Positions 1 to 6,504 are shown, counted from the stretch's first letter. The stretch is 8,566 nucleotides of DNA from Spirochaetales bacterium (GCA_027077185.1 JALTGJ010000315.1:1-8566), one strand, 5' to 3'. Numbers and translations: made by a program. The notes: a model not told the origin generated them from the letters alone.

Positions 1-669
1 TTCTCTATTAATAAGTATTCTTAAAGAAAAAATCATTGTCATACTTCTTGCAATAACTGTAGCTATTGCTCCCCCTCTTATTCCCATTCCCTCTAAGGGT
101 CCCAGTCCGAATATAAGCAGGGGATCCAGAATCATATTGAATATAGCTGCTGAGGTCATAATAACACCTGTAGTTTTCATGTCCCCGGTTGCACGGATTA
201 TATTATTTCCTACCATTGGAATAACTACAAATATTACACCAATGTACCATATGGACATGTAACTTCTAATCAGGGTAAGAATTTCTCCCGATGCTCCCAT
301 TGCCCTGAATAGAGGGTAAATTGTAAGTTCTCCGGCTATAATAAATATAGCAACTATAAACAGAGCCAGGAGAAGTGCATTTGTAGACAGCATTTTAACC
401 TGATTCCTGTCTCCCTTTCCAATTGCCCTTGAGATAACTGCACTAGCACCCATCCCAATTCCAAGAGCAATACTGTTAAGGACCATAACGACAGGAAAGG
501 TAAAACTCATTGCAGCCAGAGCCTTTTTACCCAGCTGTCCTACATACAGTGTGTCTACCAGATTAAAAATTGTCATACTTAACATTCCGGCAATCATAGG
601 TATTGTAAGACGAAACAACAGTGCTGAAATTTTTCCTTCTGTAAGTTTTGCTTTTATACTTTTATTCAT
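1..669 (-). CDS. MATE-family multidrug/cation antiporter, N-terminal part (truncated by window edge)
   Basis: The reverse-strand frame opens with ATG at 669-667 and stays open to position 1, giving 223 residues of an expected 440-460. It encodes an inner-membrane MATE exporter, a family that expels drugs or metabolites in exchange for Na+ or H+. Visible hallmarks are a basic N-terminus leading into TM1 with the FNLVDTLYVGQLG signature (about residues 35-47, Asp39 in TM1), the GIGMGASAVISRAIGKGD loop (70-87), RATGDMKTT (159-167), and NMILDPLLIFG (178-188). Hydrophobic stretches fit the first six-helix bundle. The upstream in-frame stop (TAG at 705-703) and the absence of another ATG fix the start. 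No clear Shine-Dalgarno precedes it (CATATTCTAT before ATG). It is divergent from the GH13 gene across 68 bp that hold a perfect dyad. Family assignment is secure; substrate is unknown. Confidence 0.93.
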   Translation of the reverse strand, partial: MNKSIKAKLTEGKISALLFRLTIPMIAGMLSMTIFNLVDTLYVGQLGKKALAAMSFTFPVVMVLNSIALGIGMGASAVISRAIGKGDRNQVKMLSTNALLLALFIVAIFIIAGELTIYPLFRAMGASGEILTLIRSYMSIWYIGVIFVVIPMVGNNIIRATGDMKTTGVIMTSAAIFNMILDPLLIFGLGPLEGMGIRGGAIATVIARSMTMIFSLRILINRE

Positions 670-683
670 ATAGAATATGTTAA

Positions 684-707
684 TATAGATAGCTGGAATT
701 ATCTATA
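684..707. promoter_or_regulatory. Perfect 8-bp inverted repeat in divergent promoter region (candidate operator)
   Basis: TATAGATA (684-691) and TATCTATA (700-707) are exact reverse complements separated by 8 nt (GCTGGAAT). The dyad sits mid-way in the 68-bp spacer between the divergent MATE and GH13 starts, where both promoters must lie. Geometry and symmetry fit a dimeric repressor operator. The arms are AT-rich, so chance is possible. I could not identify convincing -35/-10 pairs for either gene. Confidence 0.4.
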
Positions 708-727
708 CATAAGACGATAATTTATTT

Positions 728-733
728 CGGGGG
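728..733 (+). promoter_or_regulatory. Ribosome binding site of the GH13 gene
   Basis: CGGGGG ends 4 nt before the ATG at 738. It is G-rich but departs from the canonical AGGAGG. It supports 738 as the start, and the only other purine-rich tracts lie far upstream. Confidence 0.45.
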
Positions 734-737
734 TTTC

Positions 738-3398
738 ATGATAAAAAATCTACAGAAAATACACAGTAAAGAGTACATAGATAAAACCTTAACTGAGATG
801 GAAGAAATCCTCCTTGGTCTTTATGGTCCAGAAGCTGGAAAGGATAATTATTTATATATGCTTACAGCCGTAGAGAATTATCTGGAATCTTTAGAAGACC
901 CGGAAATAGATAAATATGCAAAATTCAATCCTGCAAGGCCTTATGAAAATCTTAAGGGCAAAGTTTTTGCAATTTCCTACCCTGATAATATATATAATGA
1001 TGAAGATCCCACTCTTCAGACTTTAGGTTCAGTTCTTTCCCGGTATTTCCCTTCTGTAAACGGTATTCATATACTTCCGGAACGTATAATGAGCCATGCA
1101 GATGTATGGCCTCAGGATTTTTTGTCACTAATGCCTGCAGAAAATGCTTTGGAACTTGTTAAAAATTTACAAAATACAGGGATATTAAATGAAGACCGGT
1201 ATATAACTGAAAAATATTCTGAACAAAGAGACAATATTGCTGAAGCACTTGGAGATGCTGTTACAATAATTCTGGATAAAGCCTTTAATTATCATTTTAA
1301 TGATGGTGGTTTTTCCCAGATAACAAGATCAAAGGTTGATCCCCGGTTTGGTTCTGTAGAAGATATTAAGGATTTATCTAAAAATTATTCTATAATGCTT
1401 GATTATGTTGTAAATCATCTGGATATAGACAGTGATATTCTTGAAGCCTATAGAAAAGGAACAAATTCCGGAGATGCATTTATAATAATAAGTCCTGAAG
1501 AATATTCAGATGCTAAAACTAATGGGTCTTTGTACAAAACTTTCAGACCAAGACCATTCCCACTGTATACAGGGATGCGGAAACATCCTGTTTCCGGTAC
1601 CGACATGAACAGAATTTTTGTGGATAGTGGGCTATCTCCTCTGGATAGCAGAATAGTTGAGTTTCTTTCCATCTATTTTAAAGTAGAAAATGATCAGGGT
1701 TTAAGTTCTTCAGATAAAAGAATTTTTTCAGAATTTTTAACCTGGCTGAAAGATAATGGATTTAAAGAAGAAAATTTGTTTACAAATTCACAGCTTCAGG
1801 CCAATCAGAAGGTTTTTAAAGCTGATTATATTAAAGATATGGATGACTTTCTAAAAGCAATAGAGATTGATCCCCAGTATAAAGATGTTTTTAATAGTAG
1901 TGATGATGCGGTATATGGCGAGAAATTTTTTGTTTACACAACCTTTAGTGAATCCCAGGCAGATATAAACCCCTTAACACCGGAAGGTTTTAAGATGATT
2001 ATTGATGACCTGTATCACCTTCTTTCCAGCGGCCAGTTGGCAATGATGCGGATGGATGCAATAAAGTATCTTTGGAAGGAAAAGGGTAAGAAAAACTTTG
2101 ATATGGAAGAGGGGAATAAATTTATTAATCTCATAAGGAAGCTTATGGCTTTAAGCTCTCCTTCAGTTCTGCCCCTGGATGAGGTAAACAGTCCTGATCC
2201 TGTTGTTTATAAAATGGAAGAGGGGGGAGGCTTCGCATATTTGTTTGGACCGGTTAATTCAACAATTACCGCATTTAATGAAGGGACTCTCCAGCCTTTA
2301 AAGAGTTATTATGAACTCTATAAAAAGAGTGTACCCGAAAACTTTGTTCCTTTTGTAATGCTCTCCACCCACGACGGCAGGTCTGTCCAGGGACTGGGAG
2401 TTCACAGGACGGATGGGCATGTAAGTATTAAACAGTTTTATAATTTAAAAAACATAATTGAAGAACAGGGTGGTAAAGCAAAGTTTCGAACTGTTCCAAA
2501 AGGAGAAATATCTGCAGATACTTTTTATAAGGTTATTACTGAAGCTGGTTTAGCTAATTATACGGATGCACTTTTAAGTATGTTTTTAAATGACCCATCT
2601 GGGAAGAATGGCAGTATGGCTCAAAAAGAATCAGGACTTGTCCTTTCATTACCAAAGAATCTTATAGATAGAGAAAAACTGCTTTTGCGCATGTCTGAAA
2701 TATCCGAAATAGATCAAACTACTCTTTTATCTACCCCTGCTATTGATTTTTTTCTAAACTGGATTATAGATGGTAAAACAATATATGAACTTTGTTCCAC
2801 CACCAGAAGTTCATTAAAATTACAAGCTGAGAATAGTGGTGAAATTGATCCCTTTCTGGAAGCTTCAAGGTTAGTTCTTGCCCAGGGATATGTTCTGACA
2901 ATTGGTCAGTCAGTACCTGCGATCTATTTTAATGATTTGCTTGGTGTAAAAAATGATCTTCATGGAATGGAAATATCAGGTAAACCAAGAGATCTGAACA
3001 GGCATAAAAATTATCTTCCGGGCATGAATCTTGCCAATCCTGCAGATCCTTTTCAAAAGGCTTATATTCCACTAATAAATAAATTACTGGAACTTAGAAC
3101 TACTGACAAAGCCTTTTATCCGGGGAGTATGGAATTTGAGTTTATAGCTTTAACGGATACAGTTTTTCTGAATCATCCTTATTACAATGGGGAGCACTCC
3201 TTTATTATTGGAAACATTTCTGATAAACCTGTCCTGTACAATCTTGATCTTTCGACTTTACAGGGAATAGATACCTGGTCAGATTTAAAAAGCAGTAATT
3301 CTCTAACAGATGGAATTTCGGGATCAACTTTTTTAATGGATAAGCAAAGAAATTTAAATCTGGAAATTCCTCCATATGGTATGCTCTGGTTAAAGTAG
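738..3398 (+). CDS. GH13 subfamily 18 sucrose-phosphorylase-like enzyme, enlarged form (886 aa)
   Basis: This is a predicted cytoplasmic glycoside phosphorylase; no signal peptide is seen. Characterised GH13_18 enzymes reversibly phosphorolyse sucrose, glucosylglycerate, glucosylglycerol or related glucosides to glucose-1-phosphate. Family landmarks appear in order. ISYPDNIY (79-86) and GIHILPE (109-115) form the early barrel. KVDPRFGSVEDI follows (199-210), then LDYVVNH (221-227). R438-M-D440 with AIKYLWKE (441-448) carries the nucleophile Asp440. DEVN (481-484) carries acid/base Glu482, and STHDG (543-547) carries stabiliser Asp546. IYFNDLLGVKNDLHGME (729-745) and the RDLNR stretch (751-755) follow, then a C-terminal beta domain ending PPYGMLWLK. 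All three catalytic acids are retained. The oddity is size. Family members usually have roughly 490-650 residues. Here extra sequence separates HILPE from VDPRFG (about 70 residues), NH227 from the nucleophile (about 100), and HDG from the YFNDLLG block. The acceptor is unknown; hydrolase or transferase activity is not excluded. Confidence 0.88.
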   Translation: MIKNLQKIHSKEYIDKTLTEMEEILLGLYGPEAGKDNYLYMLTAVENYLESLEDPEIDKYAKFNPARPYENLKGKVFAISYPDNIYNDEDPTLQTLGSVLSRYFPSVNGIHILPERIMSHADVWPQDFLSLMPAENALELVKNLQNTGILNEDRYITEKYSEQRDNIAEALGDAVTIILDKAFNYHFNDGGFSQITRSKVDPRFGSVEDIKDLSKNYSIMLDYVVNHLDIDSDILEAYRKGTNSGDAFIIISPEEYSDAKTNGSLYKTFRPRPFPLYTGMRKHPVSGTDMNRIFVDSGLSPLDSRIVEFLSIYFKVENDQGLSSSDKRIFSEFLTWLKDNGFKEENLFTNSQLQANQKVFKADYIKDMDDFLKAIEIDPQYKDVFNSSDDAVYGEKFFVYTTFSESQADINPLTPEGFKMIIDDLYHLLSSGQLAMMRMDAIKYLWKEKGKKNFDMEEGNKFINLIRKLMALSSPSVLPLDEVNSPDPVVYKMEEGGGFAYLFGPVNSTITAFNEGTLQPLKSYYELYKKSVPENFVPFVMLSTHDGRSVQGLGVHRTDGHVSIKQFYNLKNIIEEQGGKAKFRTVPKGEISADTFYKVITEAGLANYTDALLSMFLNDPSGKNGSMAQKESGLVLSLPKNLIDREKLLLRMSEISEIDQTTLLSTPAIDFFLNWIIDGKTIYELCSTTRSSLKLQAENSGEIDPFLEASRLVLAQGYVLTIGQSVPAIYFNDLLGVKNDLHGMEISGKPRDLNRHKNYLPGMNLANPADPFQKAYIPLINKLLELRTTDKAFYPGSMEFEFIALTDTVFLNHPYYNGEHSFIIGNISDKPVLYNLDLSTLQGIDTWSDLKSSNSLTDGISGSTFLMDKQRNLNLEIPPYGMLWLK

Positions 3399-3428
3399 GT
3401 CTTATTTTCAAGTATTGCCCTTTGTGGC

Positions 3429-3453
3429 TTAGGGAGTCTGACTTTTACCCTAA
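3429..3453. terminator. Weak hairpin between convergent genes (possible bidirectional terminator)
   Basis: TTAGGG (3429-3434) pairs with CCCTAA (3448-3453) around a 13-nt loop, between the end of the plus-strand GH13 gene and the stop codon of the minus-strand response regulator, which it overlaps. Neither strand shows a good T tract immediately after the stem, so termination here would be weak or factor-dependent. Confidence 0.25.
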
Positions 3454-4847
3454 AACTGCCTAAACGTATTTTCAATTCCTAATATTGCCATTCTGGATCT
3501 TAATTTACGTTCTGTAATTCCGAGTTTTCTTGCTGCTGCACTCTGATTGCCTTCGTATTTATTCAAAGTACTTCGAATAATTTGCGACTCAAATCGAGCC
3601 ATTTTTTCGTTATATCCGCTTTCTTCTGCAAATAAAAGTTCAGTTTCAATTCCTGAACTTTTCTGCAGTATCTCAGGTAGCTCTTTTGTTGTTATTGTCC
3701 CATTCCTGGAAAGAGCAAGAGCATATTCAATTATATTCTCCATTTCTCTTATATTTCCGGGATATGGGTAACTTACAAGAAGGCTGTGGGCATTTTCAGT
3801 TAAAATTGTATTTTCAATTTCGTGTTTTTCTCCAATTACCTTAAGAAAGTGGTCTATTAAAGAGGGAATGTCTTCTCTTCTGTCCCTGAGTGGTGGAATG
3901 ACAATAGGGATAACGTTGATTCTGTAGAATAGATCTTCTCTAAATTTACCTTCTTTTATCATCTCTTCCAGATTTCTGCTTGTTGCAGCGATTATTCTTA
4001 CATCACTAGTTAATGTCTTATTTGATCCAATTCTCTGGAACTCTCCAAACTGTAATATTCTAAGTAGTTTAGTCTGGATAGTAAGGGGTATATCCCCGGC
4101 CTCATCTATAAATAAAGTACCCCCATGAGCTTCTTCAAATCTTCCTTTTCTGGTAGCTTCAGCACCGGTAAAAGAGCCTTTTTCATATCCGAACAATTCA
4201 CTTTCAATAAGGCTTTCTGGCAGTGCTGCAATATTTACAGTTATAAATGGTTTCTCTTTCCTGGGACTGGAAAAATGGATACCTCTGGCAAATAGCTCTT
4301 TCCCTGTACCGCTTTCCCCCCGTATAAGAATATTTGCATCCGTCTGGGAAGCTCTGGCGGCTATATTGACTATATTGTTCATTTTTTGGCTTTTAAAAAT
4401 AATACTGCTGGAAAAATGTTTGGTTTTGATTTTTACCTGTTTAAGCAGTTTTTCATTTTCCTGGATAAGGTTCTTTAACTCAAATATTTTAACCAGTCTG
4501 TTTTTAAGTACTTCAAAGCTGATAGGTTTTATTATAAAGTCATTTGCACCCTTTTTCATCAGCTCAATAGCTTCGTTGGTTGTTGTTCCTGAGGTTAATA
4601 TAATAACCTCACATTCCGGTTTTTCTGCTTTAACTCTTTCCAGAACCTCTTTACCGGTAATATCCGGCATGAAATAATCGCTTATAACAAGATCAATATG
4701 GGCTTCGGACAGTATTGAAATAATTTTTTCCCCGTCTGAAGCATACGTAGCTTTGCATGGGGGATATTCCATTTTTTCAAACATAAGTTTGAAAAGTTCC
4801 AGTTGAGTAGGATCATCATCAATAATAAGGACATTTAATATTTTCAT
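3450..4847 (-). CDS. NtrC-family sigma-54-dependent response regulator (REC-AAA+-Fis)
   Basis: This 465-aa cytoplasmic transcription activator is complete in all three domains. The receiver domain (1-about 120) has acidic pocket D10-D12, phosphoacceptor Asp57 (VISDYFMP), Thr85 (ILTSG) and Lys107 (IIKPIS). The central AAA+ domain (about 150-385) has Walker A GESGTGKE (177-184), the sigma-54 contact loop as GSFTGA (224-229, Ser replacing the usual Ala), Walker B GTLFIDEAGDI (243-253), the FREDLFYR arginine region (302-309), and sensor II GNIREMEN (364-371). A Fis-type helix-turn-helix (about 415-462, core GNQSAAARKLGITERKLRSR) binds DNA. Phosphorylation would drive oligomerisation and ATP-dependent opening of RNAP-sigma54 complexes. 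No histidine kinase is adjacent, so it is orphan within this window. It is convergent with the GH13 gene. The start at 4847 gives the normal N-terminus MKILNVLIIDDD but has no visible Shine-Dalgarno. Likely targets are the two sigma-54 promoters at about 6400 and 6690. Family is certain; targets are inferred. Confidence 0.96.
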   Translation of the reverse strand: MKILNVLIIDDDPTQLELFKLMFEKMEYPPCKATYASDGEKIISILSEAHIDLVISDYFMPDITGKEVLERVKAEKPECEVIILTSGTTTNEAIELMKKGANDFIIKPISFEVLKNRLVKIFELKNLIQENEKLLKQVKIKTKHFSSSIIFKSQKMNNIVNIAARASQTDANILIRGESGTGKELFARGIHFSSPRKEKPFITVNIAALPESLIESELFGYEKGSFTGAEATRKGRFEEAHGGTLFIDEAGDIPLTIQTKLLRILQFGEFQRIGSNKTLTSDVRIIAATSRNLEEMIKEGKFREDLFYRINVIPIVIPPLRDRREDIPSLIDHFLKVIGEKHEIENTILTENAHSLLVSYPYPGNIREMENIIEYALALSRNGTITTKELPEILQKSSGIETELLFAEESGYNEKMARFESQIIRSTLNKYEGNQSAAARKLGITERKLRSRMAILGIENTFRQF

Positions 4848-4857
4848 AGTTAGTCGC

Positions 4858-4886
4858 AGTATAGTTATTTTCGACTATTTTGTCGA
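4858..4886 (-). promoter_or_regulatory. Candidate sigma-70 promoter of the response regulator gene
   Basis: Read on the minus strand, TCGACA (-35, 4886-4881) and TATACT (-10, 4863-4858) are separated by exactly 17 nt. Each hexamer matches consensus at 5 of 6 positions. The predicted transcription start, about 7 nt after the -10, falls at roughly 4851, leaving only 3-5 nt before the ATG at 4847. That agrees with the lack of a Shine-Dalgarno and suggests a nearly leaderless mRNA. The promoter overlaps the CGAC-N6-GTCG palindrome. Confidence 0.55.
4871..4886. promoter_or_regulatory. CGAC-N6-GTCG palindrome over the response-regulator promoter (candidate autoregulatory site)
   Basis: TCGAC-TATTTT-GTCGA is a perfect inverted repeat. 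It covers the -35 hexamer and part of the spacer of the response regulator promoter. Read on the minus strand, its core CGACAAAATAGTCGA matches the site at 6484-6498 (CGACATAAATGTCGA) at 12 of 15 positions. A further half-site, TAGTCG (4851-4856), lies at the predicted transcription start. A protein bound here would block RNA polymerase, so negative autoregulation by the encoded activator is the natural hypothesis. Confidence 0.5.
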
Positions 4887-4927
4887 TATGAGGATTGTGC
4901 GATGTTTACACTTTTAGGATTTGGGGG

Positions 4928-5004
4928 CTATATTGCGCAGTGTATTATCACTGGATTAGAGAACAACTACTATTATAGTCCAAAATGTGGGACAGCGCAA
5001 ATAG
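4928..5004. ncRNA. Possible three-way-junction structured RNA (low confidence)
   Basis: Three nested complementarities fit one fold. The closing stem pairs CTATATTGCGC (4928-4938) with GCGCAAATAG (4995-5004), ten pairs with one bulged base. Hairpin 1 is CAGTG-TATTAT-CACTG (4938-4953). Hairpin 2 pairs GGATTA (4953-4958) with TAGTCC (4976-4981), including one G-T wobble. No coding frame explains the stretch. It lies between the terminator of the lipoprotein/barrel operon and the response regulator promoter. The strand is undetermined, and no known riboswitch core or T tract was recognised. Confidence 0.2.
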
Positions 5005-5040
5005 GATAGCTTGATAAGGTTGAAAATTGTAAAACGATTT

Positions 5041-5074
5041 AAAGGGAATGAAACCACCTCCTTGACGAAGGTGG
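5041..5074 (-). terminator. Intrinsic terminator of the lipoprotein/barrel operon
   Basis: On the minus strand, CCACCT (5074-5069) and AGGTGG (5059-5054) form a 6-bp GC-rich stem with a 9-nt loop. A T-rich run follows (TTTCATTCCCTTT, 5053-5041). It starts about 20 nt past the stop codon of the 5094-5732 gene. The T tract is interrupted, so efficiency is uncertain. Confidence 0.6.
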
Positions 5075-5093
5075 CTATTTAATTGGGTAATAT

Positions 5094-5732
5094 CTATAAT
5101 GCGTAGGTAAATGAAGCGCCCAAACCAATCAAAGGTACCCAGAATAAACCAAGGTGCATTCGATCGCCCAGGTTAAAATTGAAATCTCCTGAGACAGTAA
5201 ATTTATTGTCAATAATACCGGGATAAATAGTAGCGGTTGCCCATCCCATATTATATCCAACAAGGCCTACGGCCAGTGCCTGTAATCCTCCATGGTTAAC
5301 ATCTTTATAACTGATACTTCCGGTTCCCAGCAAAGCTTCATAGCCAAGTCCCGCCGCGACACCCACATATACAGGAAAGTGAATTAAATCGTTAACCTGC
5401 TCGGAATTCAAGAAAATATATTTGGCATAAGCACTGAGTGTTAGATAATCATCCTCAATTTCACTTCCATAAGCATCTTGCGTAACAATACCCAAAAACC
5501 CAATGCCTCCACCTGCACTGAGATTCTTGACTCCAGGTATTTTAGTTTCAAAAATTGCTCCAGCGGGAAATACCTCTACAGGAATAACTACAAAGCTACC
5601 ATAACCCAAAGATCCCTGAACCATCATGTCAGATTTTTCATTTTGAAATGATATCCACTGAAAAGAGAAAGCGGAAGTTGCTATAAATAGAAAAATAGCT
5701 GTTATGGTTAATATTTTAGATAGTTTTTTCAT
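5094..5732 (-). CDS. Secreted small beta-barrel-like outer-membrane protein, unknown function
   Basis: The product has 212 aa. Residues 1-23 form a Sec signal peptide: the basic start MKKLSK, hydrophobic core ILTITAIFLFIATS, then AFS before FQWIS as a plausible signal peptidase I site. The mature part has alternating polar/apolar segments rich in Gly and aromatics (for example GSLGYGSFVVIPVEVF, LTLSAYAKYIF, VYVGVAAGLGYEA, FTVSGDFNFNLGD) and ends in a strand-like GLGASFTYAL. This pattern fits a small outer-membrane beta-barrel of perhaps 8-10 strands. No named family is recognised. It is the second gene of an operon, 6 nt after the lipoprotein stop. It has only a weak ribosome site (GGGA inside the upstream gene), so translational coupling is likely. 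A terminator follows at once. The barrel is inferred from composition and periodicity only. Confidence 0.72.
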   Translation of the reverse strand: MKKLSKILTITAIFLFIATSAFSFQWISFQNEKSDMMVQGSLGYGSFVVIPVEVFPAGAIFETKIPGVKNLSAGGGIGFLGIVTQDAYGSEIEDDYLTLSAYAKYIFLNSEQVNDLIHFPVYVGVAAGLGYEALLGTGSISYKDVNHGGLQALAVGLVGYNMGWATATIYPGIIDNKFTVSGDFNFNLGDRMHLGLFWVPLIGLGASFTYAL

Positions 5733-5738
5733 TTTTTT

Positions 5739-6209
5739 CTACTGTCCCATGTTTTCAAAAGATTCAACACGAACAAGCAGATGTTTAAACATACCAAAAC
5801 CGGCATTAACAAATTCAGTTCTTCCTACAATTTTAATGGTGTCTCCGGCTTTACCTTCACTCATAAGTTTATTCGCTTCATCTGTCTGGGGGAGTCCAAT
5901 AAGAAAGCTGTCAAGAGATGTTACTACTTTCTCATCATAGGAAGTCCCCGGCTCATTATGGTTCATTAGAATAACGCTTGCAATCTGCGGATATAATGCC
6001 TGAAAAGGCAATGCTTTAACATCGGTTCCGAGAAACTGTGTTTCAAAAGTGACATATCTGTTTGCATTAGACTCCATTTTATTTTGATCAGCAAGTTCCT
6101 GCCATGTTACCTTTTCCAGTGAGACTGCTTTTGGTACAGGTTTAGACATGCACGAGGCAAAAGATAGTAAAATTATTAGAATTATTAAAATGTAAATAGC
6201 TTTTTTCAT
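5739..6209 (-). CDS. Small lipoprotein of unknown function, possible OB-fold
   Basis: The product has 156 aa. Residues 1-19 are a lipoprotein signal (MKKAIYILIILIILLSFAS) followed by Cys20. The lipobox FAS-C is relaxed, as in spirochaetes. The mature chain has a strand-rich pattern: VTWQELADQ, RYVTFETQFLG, SVILMNHNEP, then SEGKAGDTIKIVGRTEF (117-133) and FKHLLVRVESFENM (141-154). GDTIKIVGRTEF followed by a closing strand resembles OB-fold segments, but this is only a resemblance. A GGAG ribosome site lies 5 nt before ATG 6209 and fixes the start. The gene heads a two-gene operon with the barrel-like protein 6 nt downstream, suggesting an envelope-associated pair. Upstream are a near sigma-70-like promoter and a strong sigma-54 promoter. 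Confidence 0.78.
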   Translation of the reverse strand: MKKAIYILIILIILLSFASCMSKPVPKAVSLEKVTWQELADQNKMESNANRYVTFETQFLGTDVKALPFQALYPQIASVILMNHNEPGTSYDEKVVTSLDSFLIGLPQTDEANKLMSEGKAGDTIKIVGRTEFVNAGFGMFKHLLVRVESFENMGQ

Positions 6210-6239
6210 GTAATCTCCATTGTGATAGTTTTTACGTTT

Positions 6240-6269
6240 AAAATAGTTGTAGCCGGCAGATTATTTCAA
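6240..6269 (-). promoter_or_regulatory. Candidate proximal sigma-70 promoter of the lipoprotein operon
   Basis: On the minus strand, TTGAAA (-35, 6269-6264) and TATTTT (-10, 6245-6240) are separated by 18 nt. The matches are 5/6 and 4/6. The start would fall near 6233 and give a leader of about 24 nt containing the GGAG ribosome site. In an AT-rich region this match may be fortuitous. If real, the operon has both basal and sigma-54-dependent transcription. Confidence 0.3.
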
Positions 6270-6394
6270 CCCCTTTTTCAAGTTTAAAGTATTGATGGGA
6301 GATATACTTTTTTCCATCCAGATAAAAATTCCTCCTTTTTTATATTCCATATCTGATATATGTCTCTCACAAACTGCCATAGTATGTTTATTGT

Positions 6395-6410
6395 AGCAAT
6401 ATCCATGCCA
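6395..6410 (-). promoter_or_regulatory. Sigma-54 (-24/-12) promoter facing the lipoprotein/barrel operon
   Basis: Minus-strand TGGCAT-GGATA-TTGCT (6410 down to 6395) matches the sigma-54 consensus TGGCAYG-N4-TTGCW throughout, with the invariant GG and GC separated by 10 nt. The predicted start is near 6384, giving a leader of about 175 nt before ATG 6209. The candidate activator sites at 6484-6519 lie about 105-130 bp upstream of that start, a normal distance for NtrC-type activation by DNA looping. Confidence 0.75.
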
Positions 6411-6483
6411 AAAAAGAGAACTTTGATTAAGCTGATCTTGGCCGTTTTATTCCCTGAATATATCGATATGGTGGAATCGTATG

Positions 6484-6498
6484 CGACATAAATGTCGA
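6484..6498. promoter_or_regulatory. CGAC-N6-GTCG palindrome: candidate upstream activator site 1
   Basis: CGACATAAATGTCGA contains 6-bp arms CGACAT/ATGTCG around AA. It lies between the two divergent sigma-54 promoters and matches the palindrome over the response regulator promoter (4871-4886) in spacing and at 12 of 15 bases. These are the only two intact CGAC-N6-GTCG sites I found in the window. Interpretation as the binding site of the 3450-4847 activator is inferred. Confidence 0.55.
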
Positions 6499-6504
6499 GT
6501 AATC

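Noticed and set aside
1448..1672. Minus-strand 74-aa open frame
   Set aside because: Lies wholly inside and antisense to the well-supported GH13_18 gene, with no ribosome site or recognisable domain.
3182..3475. Two overlapping minus-strand open frames at the GH13 3' end
   Set aside because: Antisense to the conserved C-terminal part of the GH13 gene and overlapping the regulator's 3' end; composition looks like a shadow of the coding strand.
3547..4677. Plus-strand open frames of 74 and 103 aa inside the response regulator
   Set aside because: Antisense to REC and HTH regions whose residues are strongly conserved; the hydrophobic translation is a by-product of reading charged helices backwards.
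5704..5969. Plus-strand open frames of 78 and 62 aa over the lipoprotein gene
   Set aside because: Antisense to a gene with a clear lipobox and ribosome site; no ribosome site or family of their own.
6415..6445. IHF-binding site between the enhancer and the leftward sigma-54 promoter
   Set aside because: TTGATT is present at about 6423-6428, but the other half of the IHF consensus does not match.
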